Shown in pieces: positions 33,701 to 40,313 of a stretch of 64,000 nt of DNA. The translations under genes were made by a program, and so were the position numbers. The stretch lies in contig NZ_RQXT01000027.1 of assembly GCF_003863365.1 (NCBI RefSeq), positions 1 through 64,000 of the forward strand, written 5' to 3'. Numbering within the stretch: position 1 is the stretch's first letter; each line of letters starts with the position of its first letter. Below the pieces are notes generated by a model, which was given only the letters and a program-made list of their open reading frames with translations, was not told the DNA's origin and ran no database searches. This DNA comes from Mesorhizobium tamadayense (GTDB lineage: Bacteria; Pseudomonadota; Alphaproteobacteria; Rhizobiales; Rhizobiaceae).

Positions 33701-34263
33701 GTCCCGCCGGCCTGATCGACGCCTTTATCAACGACCATCTGATCAACTATGTCGACACCGCCAGCCAGCCCTGGAAATGGCGCGCCGATTTCGGCCTCGA
33801 CCCGGCGGCGCTGGCGGCGTTCGAGCAGGCAAGGCACATCCGCGACGACCTGTTTCCCGGCGGCACCGGCCCGGTGATGAACTTCACGCTGGAGCCGAAG
33901 GACCTGTCGCCCAATGTGACGCGCGTGACGCTCAACCTCGATGGCCAGAACCTCGTCTATTACAACAACGCGACCAGACCGCAGCCGATGACGTGGCCCG
34001 GCAAGGATGGCACAGGCGTGATCTCGCTCGCTTTCCAGCCGGTCGACGGCTCGCCAGAGGTCATGCTCAACGAGACCGGCAGTTGGGCGTGGCTGAGGAT
34101 GCTGCGCGGCGGCAAGTTCGCCGGGACCAAGCTCGCCGACGTCTACAGCCTGCGGCTCGGCACGAAAGGCATGTATGCCGATTTCGAGCTCAAGGCGGCC
34201 AGCGTCGAGAATCCCTACACGCTCGAGATGTTCAAGAAGTTCACATGTCCGCCGCAGATATGA
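30721..34263 (+). CDS. tssM: T6SS membrane-complex protein TssM (IcmF), copy 1
   Basis: A 1180-residue IcmF-family protein. Two N-terminal membrane helices (about 5-35 and 52-70) precede a cytoplasmic NTPase-like domain with Walker A GPPATGKT (about 134-141). A third membrane helix near 441-463 leads to a large periplasmic part with the conserved C-terminal GSWAWLRMLRGGKF segment. A GTG one codon earlier is an alternative start; the ATG gives a TGATG overlap with tssL. With TssL and TssJ it forms the envelope-spanning channel. A second tssM lies at 45861-49391. Confidence 0.95.
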   Translation: MFILRFLWAVLTSRFLWTLIGITLLSLLIWVFGPIVRVGPYSPFESDNVRIAIIAGLIILWLIWLIIAQRRAIRANRMFVAEIAAPVAEKQLTPGEESVAAVGAKFAEVMAELKRRKLGGRKFLREMPWYVIVGPPATGKTTALRQSGLNFPIDLTDDLQGVGGTRNCDWFFSENAVLIDTAGRYVQQESQPDVDATEWLGFLDLLKKHRGRRALNGVIVALSIDALSEGDEAIKAHGRKIRRRLAELNDRLQIRLPVYLMLTKADLIKGFEAFFGGLSTAAREQVWGTTFALDARVDAKTIEKELATLATELERRLVPRLEDEDKLGARAEIFRFPAQLASLSEPIQVLIEAMFGESRYEEAAWLRGLYLTSATQEGAPIDRLTAALSSSFGLPPRRAMLAPRVEKRSFFLRNLLTEVIFKEAGLGTFDPLAQRRRAWIWRGAAAACALAALLTGGLFTWSYLDNRNAITAQAGQFEALQAPLTDVAATPASVEQPTMDGALAAMDAVATARTAPPDAARNLFGPTASAELVRAQTDTYEHALRNVLEPHMVALLEATMWRQIRDPDFMLGALKTYRMMTGLSQMDTDFVQNWWVNSLPEFAPAPPFPTADAEEHQLAAIRRMAVDDSYIAPDKELVAEALKTVCTISLPERAYKQLLADPEVAAVKEWVPANFAGPNGAKVFARRSDKTLRVGVSGAFTYAGFHGAVLDRVEDVAAQAALDRAVFAGGCSENSETSVSALSEDILKLYYDDYIAQWDSFLRDMRLAPLSDLNVASENLKDLSSADSALKRLLTAVVQETDLTRSDEAPADDKNGGAAKTGSKLLSKLGKLGKVVKTGAKLLPRAGSADQVDMTGSLVAEHFKPLKGTIAEVDGQPPALDAAVVALTALSNVLQTVTANPDPQDAIKKQGGLAELTGAVARQAQILPSPINDWLGGIAGDASGLSQKAVTNELNAIWRADILPFCQAALNNRYPFSPESAVDVNVRDFQRLFGPAGLIDAFINDHLINYVDTASQPWKWRADFGLDPAALAAFEQARHIRDDLFPGGTGPVMNFTLEPKDLSPNVTRVTLNLDGQNLVYYNNATRPQPMTWPGKDGTGVISLAFQPVDGSPEVMLNETGSWAWLRMLRGGKFAGTKLADVYSLRLGTKGMYADFELKAASVENPYTLEMFKKFTCPPQI

Positions 34264-34784
34264 ACGTCGGCTTTTTTGGCAAGATTCCGGCGACCGGAGA
34301 TTTCGTCGCCTGGAATTTGCCGCGCACCTTCATCGACCGGTGGGACCGATGGATGTCGATGGAGTTGCGCGCGCGACCCGATGAGGGGGGTTTGGATTCG
34401 CGTGTCTGGCGCTTCATCGTCAAGGGCGGTATTTTCGGCGACCAGCCCTGTGCCGGCGCCTGGCGCATGAGCGAGGACCGCGTGGGACGCCGCTATCCGT
34501 TCGCTGTAATCCGCCTCGGGCCGCCGCCGGAGCCGGGCGACTCCTGGTTCGACGGCATTGCCGATCTCGTCAGGGAAACGGTCGAGGAATACCGGGCCCA
34601 GGTCTGGATCGCTGAGCGCATCGGCCAACTGCCGCAGCCGGAAACCCTGGACCGCAAGGAACGGATCGCGTTCTGGCTGGACGACTGGGAGGTACATGAG
34701 CTCGACTTCGCCGACATCCACGATCTTGCGGCCAACGGGCTGCCGGCGATGAGGGCGACACGGCAGGAAACGGCGGAGTCCTGA
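34260..34784 (+). CDS. tagF: T6SS-associated protein TagF (ImpM)
   Basis: A 174-residue TagF-family protein (VGFFGKIPATGDFVAWNLPR and the WRFIVKGGIFGDQP segment). In other bacteria TagF represses T6SS activity after translation. The ATG at 34260 overlaps the tssM stop (ATGA); an in-frame ATG at 34245 would add five residues. It is the last standard component before the effector cassette. Confidence 0.9.
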   Translation: MNVGFFGKIPATGDFVAWNLPRTFIDRWDRWMSMELRARPDEGGLDSRVWRFIVKGGIFGDQPCAGAWRMSEDRVGRRYPFAVIRLGPPPEPGDSWFDGIADLVRETVEEYRAQVWIAERIGQLPQPETLDRKERIAFWLDDWEVHELDFADIHDLAANGLPAMRATRQETAES

Positions 34785-34787
34785 GCC

Positions 34788-35636
34788 ATGGGTTGCACCG
34801 TTTTCGCCGAGGGCATGGGCTGGTTCCACCAGAGCAGCAATGGAACCGGGACGGCACCCGGCGACGTCTGCCTGAGCCCGCCGCCACCGCCTGCCGGACC
34901 GGTACCGGTCCCCTATGTCAACATGCTGTTCGCCAGCGATCTCACCAAGGGCAGCAATAGCGTCAAGGCCGATGGTAGTCCGACGGCGTTGGAGAACTCG
35001 TCGGAAATCGCCATGAGTACCGGCAACGAAGCGGCAACGCCGGGCCTTGGCGCCGGCGTCGTCACCCACAAGATCAAAGGCAAAGGCAGCTTTTCGCTGT
35101 GGTCCTTCACGGTGAAGGTCGAAGGCAAGGGCGTGTGCCGGCACGGCGACCCGTTGCTGCAGAACGAGGCGTGTACGCCGCCGAACTGCACCGCGCCGGG
35201 TGCCAGGGTGCTCTTCGTAAACCGCATGACAGCGGAGGGCGTCACACAAGGCAAGAAATGCAAGACGCCATACAGTCAAGACTGCCGCCCCGACCGTACG
35301 GCAGCTCAACGCGACGCGGTCAATGGTAAACCATGCTGGGAATGCAAGGGCAAGAAGGCGACCGGAACCGCGCCCTTCCATCGAGACGGCACACACAAAC
35401 TGGAAGAAACCAAAAACGCGGACGGAAGCTGGTCGGACAAGGAGTACCGGACGCATGATCACCAACCTCCATTGAACCGCGCTTGGGAGGAACTGGGCGG
35501 CTGTCACTTGCAACCGTCGCCCGACGCGTTCAAAAAAATCATGGGCGAGGCGGAGTTCGTCAGGCCTCACTGCGAAGCGCACTACATGAGCCAGGGCTCA
35601 AAGGTTAAGGCACATGCCAAGTCGTTGAGGAGCTAG
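34788..35636 (+). CDS. PAAR-like (DUF4150) T6SS effector with C-terminal HNH-like toxin domain
   Basis: A 282-residue protein. Residues 1-125 are a PAAR-like DUF4150 domain that caps the VgrG spike (PVPVPYVNMLFASDLTKGS and the NEAATPGLGAGVVTHKIKG strand). The C-terminal 125 residues differ: CxxC (Cys183, Cys186), THDHQPPL with Asp224-His225, and PHCEAHYMSQGSK with His261, Cys262 and His265. This order fits an HNH/treble-clef nuclease with a structural zinc (CxxC plus CxxH) and an Asp/His catalytic pair. It is followed without a gap by two small genes that look like immunity genes. Nuclease activity is inferred; the DUF4150 part is more certain. Confidence 0.75.
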   Translation: MGCTVFAEGMGWFHQSSNGTGTAPGDVCLSPPPPPAGPVPVPYVNMLFASDLTKGSNSVKADGSPTALENSSEIAMSTGNEAATPGLGAGVVTHKIKGKGSFSLWSFTVKVEGKGVCRHGDPLLQNEACTPPNCTAPGARVLFVNRMTAEGVTQGKKCKTPYSQDCRPDRTAAQRDAVNGKPCWECKGKKATGTAPFHRDGTHKLEETKNADGSWSDKEYRTHDHQPPLNRAWEELGGCHLQPSPDAFKKIMGEAEFVRPHCEAHYMSQGSKVKAHAKSLRS

Positions 35637-36074
35637 ATGAACCGGCGCTATCAGGAGTTGCAGGACACCTATCTGGCGGAATTGAGATCGATTTTGCCGC
35701 CTATTCTGTCATGGTGGAAGGAACACGCAGTCCGACCGCCCGCCGAAATGGGGACTGGCGGTAATCGCAATGACTTCGAACGGCGTTGGCCGCTTGGCCC
35801 CGTCGCGCATCCTCGAGTGCTCGCTGTGCTGCGAACATATTATCTCGCCGTCCTAGCGCTCAACCGTGAATTCGAGACGCTGCGGCCGCCTCAGGACACA
35901 ACGCCGCGCGAAAGCGATTGGGGTATCGACGACGAAGAGGCCGACGTGCCGTTTGTGCTGCCGATCGACCTGCTGGTCAACGATCTGGAGAGCATCGCGC
36001 CCGATCTTTACGAGATCATGAGTAATCTGGTCTTCGTCCCGGTTGGCCTTGCCCCCGACGGCGAGTATTGCTGA
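35637..36074 (+). CDS. Putative immunity protein, copy 1 of a tandem pair
   Basis: A 145-residue acidic cytoplasmic protein with no signal peptide. The ATG immediately follows the effector stop and uses the GAGGAG inside the effector gene as ribosome binding site. Its C-terminal half matches the next gene's: a Y-[YW]-L-A-x-x-x-x-N-R core (TYYLAVLALNREF) and the ending VFVPVGLAPDGEYC. A SWWKEH segment corresponds to DDWWEG in the partner. Position directly behind a toxin-like gene suggests that it neutralises the toxin. No family was recognised. Confidence 0.6.
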   Translation: MNRRYQELQDTYLAELRSILPPILSWWKEHAVRPPAEMGTGGNRNDFERRWPLGPVAHPRVLAVLRTYYLAVLALNREFETLRPPQDTTPRESDWGIDDEEADVPFVLPIDLLVNDLESIAPDLYEIMSNLVFVPVGLAPDGEYC

Positions 36075-36075
36075 C

Positions 36076-36567
36076 ATGGCATTCGATATCGTCCATGACA
36101 TTGACAAAGCGGTGCGCCAGCTTCTGGAGGCGCCGAACGATCTTGCGGAACTGATGCCGGATCAGGGCGCCGTAAAATCGATGTCCGAGGCAACCGACCA
36201 GCACAGGGACATCTACGCCAAATACATCGCCAACTTCGACGTCGCCTACCAGATTGCAGACGATTGGTGGGAAGGCTGCGTCGCGGCTTACATCGAGGAC
36301 GGCTATGGTCCCGACGAGGCGAACGAACTTGCCTACGACAAGCGGCTCGCCGGACCGGCCTCCGCGCCCGAGGTCGTCTGGTTCTTCCGCAACTACTGGC
36401 TGGCCTTCGACGAGGTGAACCGCGCCCTTCCGCCGAAAGACCGAGTGCCGCCGCAGGTGGCAATGCTTGGCTGGCTGGTGGAGGAGGGCCGCACGGACTA
36501 TGTCCGGCTGCTCACTTGCATGCCCTTCTGGCCGATCGGCCTCGACGAAAATGGCAATTGGTGCTGA
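36076..36567 (+). CDS. Putative immunity protein, copy 2 of a tandem pair
   Basis: A 163-residue acidic protein starting one base after the stop of copy 1. The frame is open 33 bases upstream, but the ATG at 36076 fits the operon spacing. It shares with copy 1 the NYWLAFDEVNRAL core and the ending FWPIGLDENGNWC, so the two appear to be diverged duplicates. It could protect against a related toxin carried by neighbouring strains, or both could act on the same effector. Function is inferred from context only. Confidence 0.6.
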   Translation: MAFDIVHDIDKAVRQLLEAPNDLAELMPDQGAVKSMSEATDQHRDIYAKYIANFDVAYQIADDWWEGCVAAYIEDGYGPDEANELAYDKRLAGPASAPEVVWFFRNYWLAFDEVNRALPPKDRVPPQVAMLGWLVEEGRTDYVRLLTCMPFWPIGLDENGNWC

Positions 36568-36570
36568 CCC

Positions 36571-37659
36571 ATGGCCTTCGACGTCTGGCTCGAGAACCGC
36601 ACCCCCTTCGCCACGGCGACGCATGTGCAGGTTGATGCCGGAGGCCAGGAGGTGCTGGTTGCCATGCTCTCGGCGAGTTTCCAGGGCGATGCGGACAACG
36701 CGGGACTGCATCCGGCTGATGATCAACTCCCGGTCACCTTCGGCGACGTGCCTTTCGGCAATCCGGCACTATCTTCGACCCGCTACGAAGCCGATATAGC
36801 GCCGGTCAAACCGGCAGCCGAGGTGATCGTCAACGGCACGGCCCATGCTCCGAACGGCAAGCCGGTACGCGAGATGCAGGTCGGATTGCGGATCGGCAGC
36901 GTGCGCAAGGTGCTGAACGTGGTCGGGGACCGCATCTACGACGCCGGCAGCTACAGCGCACCGCGTCCATTCACCACAATGCCGATCGTCTACGAACGGG
37001 CCTTTGGCGGCACGACGGCGGAAGGAAGAGCCGAGCCACGTAACCCCGTCGGTGTCGGCTTCCATCACGCGGCGTCGGCCGACAAGGCGGTGCGCACGCA
37101 AGCGCCCAACGTCACCTATCCGGGCGAACCCTATCTCAGCCCCACGGATCGCCCCTCGCCGGCAGGCTTCGGTGCCCTTGGTCGAGGCTGGCAGCCACGT
37201 CTTGGTTTCGCCGGAACCTACGACCAGGCATGGATCGACACGCAATGGCCGCTGCCGCCAAAGGATTTCGATCCGCGTCATCATCTCGCCACGCCGCCGG
37301 ATCAGCAATTGCCGCAGCTTGTCGGCGGTGAAGAGGTTGCGCTTGTCGGTCTGACCCCGACAGGGCGCTGGAATTTTCGCTTGCCTCGCATCGTCGCGCC
37401 CGTGCGGCTGATCTTCGACGACCGCATCGAGGAGCGCAGCTTCGCAGCCGATACTGTGATCATCGAGCCAGACCTTTGGCGCATTACGCTCAAGGCACGA
37501 CTTTCCTTTGTCACACTCCGCAATGCTGCCACCTTGCGCGAGATAGTTTTCGGCCACGTATCCCCCGTGTGGCTCAGCGCGCGGCGCAAGCGCAAGGCCT
37601 ATCTCAATCCGCTGGGCGGCGACGGCACCTTGGGCAACCAGCCAGTGTGGCTGCCATGA
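36571..37659 (+). CDS. DUF2169-family T6SS effector adaptor
   Basis: A 362-residue protein of the DUF2169 family (VWLENRTPFATATHVQVD at the start; PIVYERAFGGTT and GFGALGRGWQPRLGFAGTYD inside). In Agrobacterium, DUF2169 proteins sit next to PAAR/DUF4150 effectors and are needed for loading them on VgrG; the same role is likely here. It begins three bases after the second immunity gene and overlaps the next gene by four bases, so the whole cassette is one transcriptional unit. Confidence 0.85.
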   Translation: MAFDVWLENRTPFATATHVQVDAGGQEVLVAMLSASFQGDADNAGLHPADDQLPVTFGDVPFGNPALSSTRYEADIAPVKPAAEVIVNGTAHAPNGKPVREMQVGLRIGSVRKVLNVVGDRIYDAGSYSAPRPFTTMPIVYERAFGGTTAEGRAEPRNPVGVGFHHAASADKAVRTQAPNVTYPGEPYLSPTDRPSPAGFGALGRGWQPRLGFAGTYDQAWIDTQWPLPPKDFDPRHHLATPPDQQLPQLVGGEEVALVGLTPTGRWNFRLPRIVAPVRLIFDDRIEERSFAADTVIIEPDLWRITLKARLSFVTLRNAATLREIVFGHVSPVWLSARRKRKAYLNPLGGDGTLGNQPVWLP

Positions 37660-38699
37660 AGCGCCCGCTCTATATCGCAGGCGCCGGCGCAGTCACCCCT
37701 GCGGGGCTTAATGCGACGCAAACGATCTGCGCTATCCGCGCCAGCCTCTCCGCCTATGAGGAGATAACGCTCTCGGAGCCGTTTGGCGCCTTGCAGGTCG
37801 TCGCGCGCATACCGGCCCACAGGCGCCTGCGCAGAACCCAAGGTGGATGGCTGGTCAATATGGCCTCGCGCGCCATGGCTGAGGCGTTAGAAACCGGCGA
37901 TATTGCGCCCGAAGTTACGGCTATCCTGCTCACGCCGCCTGAGGGTTTTCGCAATCATCCGGCCTATCAGGACATCGCGCCACACGACTTCCTTGCGGCT
38001 GTGATCAGGGCCAGCGGACATCGTTTCCATGCGGCGTCGCGGGCGATAGACGGCGGCGCGGCTGCCAGCATCGGCCTGCTGGAGCGCGCAGTGGACATGA
38101 TGGAGCAGCAAGGCGTCGAACAGGTCTTGCTCGGCGGCGTCGACAGTCTTGTCAACGACAGTGATCTTGCCCGTCTCGGCGCGGCCCGCCGTCTCAAGGC
38201 CCCCGACAACGCGCAAGGTCTTGTACCAGGCGAGGCGGCGGCGTTCGTGCGGCTGACGCTGCAGCCGGAAGAAAAGGCAACGGTCTTTGCCGCGATCCAC
38301 GGTATTGGCACCGCCCAGGAAAAGGACACGGTCCTGTCGAGCCGTTACAGTCAGGGACGGGCCATGCTCGGGGCTTTGCGCGACGCCGTGACCGGCTCTG
38401 GGCCTTCGGAGCCCGACATCGACTTCGTGGTCAGCAATGGCAATGGCGAACGCTATCAGGGTTGGGAAATGCTGATCACCCGACCGCGCTTTTATCGCAC
38501 GCGCCGCGACATGATGGCGACCGCCTACCCGGCCATGACGATCGGCGACATCGGCGCGGCAGGTGGCGCGTTGGTCCTCATGCTTGCTGCCGACAGCTTT
38601 CTCAAGGACTATGCGCCGGGATCAACCGCCATCTGCGAAGTGGCTTCCGAGAGCGGCCTGCGTGCTGCGGCGGTCATGGCCCGCATGACGCGTCGCTGA
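37656..38699 (+). CDS. Degenerate ketosynthase/thiolase-fold protein, probable T6SS accessory
   Basis: A 347-residue protein with the outline of a beta-ketoacyl-ACP synthase: YIAGAGAVTPAG at the start, VLLGGVDSLVND, GLVPGEAAAFVRL and IGDIGAAGGALVLM. The catalytic positions are not conserved. The nucleophile cysteine region reads SRAIDGGAAASIG with no cysteine, the first histidine region reads VVSNGNGERYQ (Asn), and the second reads TIGDIGAAGG (Asp). It is therefore unlikely to condense acyl chains and more likely has a binding or chaperone role with the DUF2169 adaptor. The ATG overlaps the DUF2169 stop. The frame's upstream part from 37476 is in the DUF2169 gene. Confidence 0.75.
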   Translation: MKRPLYIAGAGAVTPAGLNATQTICAIRASLSAYEEITLSEPFGALQVVARIPAHRRLRRTQGGWLVNMASRAMAEALETGDIAPEVTAILLTPPEGFRNHPAYQDIAPHDFLAAVIRASGHRFHAASRAIDGGAAASIGLLERAVDMMEQQGVEQVLLGGVDSLVNDSDLARLGAARRLKAPDNAQGLVPGEAAAFVRLTLQPEEKATVFAAIHGIGTAQEKDTVLSSRYSQGRAMLGALRDAVTGSGPSEPDIDFVVSNGNGERYQGWEMLITRPRFYRTRRDMMATAYPAMTIGDIGAAGGALVLMLAADSFLKDYAPGSTAICEVASESGLRAAAVMARMTRR

Positions 38700-38710
38700 C
38701 GCTGTCGGCT

Positions 38711-39871
38711 TTACATCCAGGCCGGGAATTTGCGCGTCCTGCGCCAGTCGGCGAACGGTGCCTCGGGCGTGGCAATTGCCGCGCGCAGCGCATCCAGCCT
38801 GAGCCTGCGCATCGAATGGAAAGGCGTGTGGTTGCGCCCGCCCTGTCCCTCGTCCCACCATGCGGCAACGCGATCGGCGACAGGCAACGGGCTGTCGGTC
38901 AGAGATTCAAACGCCTTCCCCAAATCGGCCGGGTCTATCGTGAACAGGTCGGTGTCGTTGAAGTCCACGTCGAACAGATCGCGCATCGCCAGCCCGGCGG
39001 CAAAGACAAGTTCCGGCTCGCGCATCTTCTCGATCAGCCAGGGCATTACCGACCGATCGCCAAACAGGCCGATCGACGCCGTTGCCGCCACGCGCAGCAG
39101 GGGCTGGCCGAGGCGCGTCTGCAGCCAGGCTTTCGCGGCCTTGGGCGGCGTCGTCAGCAGGCGTATCTCGATCGCCGCCTCCGCGTGGTCCGCCTCCAGC
39201 ACGATCTTGTTGATCACTGGATGCGCGGACCGCGCCTCGCCAAGCAGGCAAGCGGCGAAGGCGGCCGCAAGACGTTCTTTCGCAGTCTCGCCGTCAAGGC
39301 CAGCCAGGACTGCCGGAAGCAGGTCGCGCCGCCTAAGCCCGCCGGCGAGCCGAATGGCGCGCCGGCGGATGCTGGCGTCGGAATGGCTCGCCAAATCATG
39401 CAGGCGCTGTCCCGGATCAACGCGATGATGCCACAGCGCAGACAGCCCAAGGCAGCGCAGTCGCGCATCGCTTGTGTCCAGCCATTGCGCCACGAAGGGA
39501 CGCAGGTTTTCGCGCGGCGTGCGCGCGATCGCAGCGGACAGGCTCGAAATGCCGGCCTCACCCAGGCTTGCGCCGGCGTCGATTGCGGAGGTCACCAGGT
39601 TGGCATCGCTCCAACGCATTGCCAGAGTGCCGAGCACGAAAAGTTCCCCCGGTTCGGCGTAGTCGGCGAAACGCGCTTGAGCAGCTTCCCAACCGGTCTT
39701 GCCGGCTGCCATGAGCCCTTCGAGATTGGCTTCGAGACGCTGGTCGATACGGCCGATACCCGTCTCATCGAGGACTGGACCATCGATCTCCCGACGACGG
39801 CGAAGCCAGAGGAAAGCCGCATCCTCGGCGTGCTGATCCACGATGGCAGCGATGGTTGCAACGCGATGCAC
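38711..39871 (-). CDS. HEAT-repeat protein (TIGR02270-like), T6SS-associated
   Basis: A 386-residue helical-repeat protein: multiple HEAT-like units (ARLRCLGLSALWHHRVDPG, ASIRRRAIRLAGGLRRRDLL, LLRVAATASIGLFGDRSVMP). Proteins of this type are often encoded beside VgrG/PAAR effector cassettes. A GTG start nine bases after the DUF6484 gene's stop is the only reasonable choice. It lies on the opposite strand to the effector operon and converges with the ketosynthase-like gene, separated by 11 bases. A scaffold role in effector loading is inferred from position. Confidence 0.75.
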   Translation of the reverse strand: MHRVATIAAIVDQHAEDAAFLWLRRRREIDGPVLDETGIGRIDQRLEANLEGLMAAGKTGWEAAQARFADYAEPGELFVLGTLAMRWSDANLVTSAIDAGASLGEAGISSLSAAIARTPRENLRPFVAQWLDTSDARLRCLGLSALWHHRVDPGQRLHDLASHSDASIRRRAIRLAGGLRRRDLLPAVLAGLDGETAKERLAAAFAACLLGEARSAHPVINKIVLEADHAEAAIEIRLLTTPPKAAKAWLQTRLGQPLLRVAATASIGLFGDRSVMPWLIEKMREPELVFAAGLAMRDLFDVDFNDTDLFTIDPADLGKAFESLTDSPLPVADRVAAWWDEGQGGRNHTPFHSMRRLRLDALRAAIATPEAPFADWRRTRKFPAWM

Positions 39872-39880
39872 GACAGCGCC

Positions 39881-40303
39881 TCAGTTGAGATGCACGGCCC
39901 CGCCGCGAATACGGTTGGTCCCACTCGCCTGGCTGGTCAGATGGCTACCACGAATGGTCACACGACCATCCTTCTCCAGAATGATTGATGCCAGGCCACA
40001 ACGCAGTTCTATACGCTCTTCGCCCATGATGACGACTCGATCGCCTTCGCGGACCACTTGCAGCTCCCTGTTCTTGTGAGCGGGAGCGACGATGCGCCCA
40101 ACAACCAGCGGTCGTGTCGGGTCACCCTCCTCGAACAGCAGGGCCAGTTCCGAGCCGATCGCGGAAACGTCCAGTTCCGTCAGGCTGCGCGCCGCAATCG
40201 CCGTCTCGCGCGGATTGCCGACGAAGACCACAAGTGGTGCTCCGCATTCGAAACCGATGAGCAAGCCGATGACGACGCCGTCGATGCGATCCAGCACTTC
40301 CAT
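39881..40303 (-). CDS. DUF6484-like protein beside VgrG
   Basis: A 140-residue protein. The N-terminal part (GVVIGLLIGFECGAPLVVFV, then SAIGSELALLFEEGDPTRPLVVGRI) looks like a small beta-barrel resembling the VgrG OB-fold region, and the C-terminal part (LRCGLASIILEKDGRVTIRG) has the same register as the VgrG tail (LKCGSASITMKKDG). This suggests it extends or caps a spike. It starts ten bases after vgrG ends. The family name is from memory. Confidence 0.6.
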   Translation of the reverse strand: MEVLDRIDGVVIGLLIGFECGAPLVVFVGNPRETAIAARSLTELDVSAIGSELALLFEEGDPTRPLVVGRIVAPAHKNRELQVVREGDRVVIMGEERIELRCGLASIILEKDGRVTIRGSHLTSQASGTNRIRGGAVHLN

Positions 40304-40313
40304 GATGACGCCC

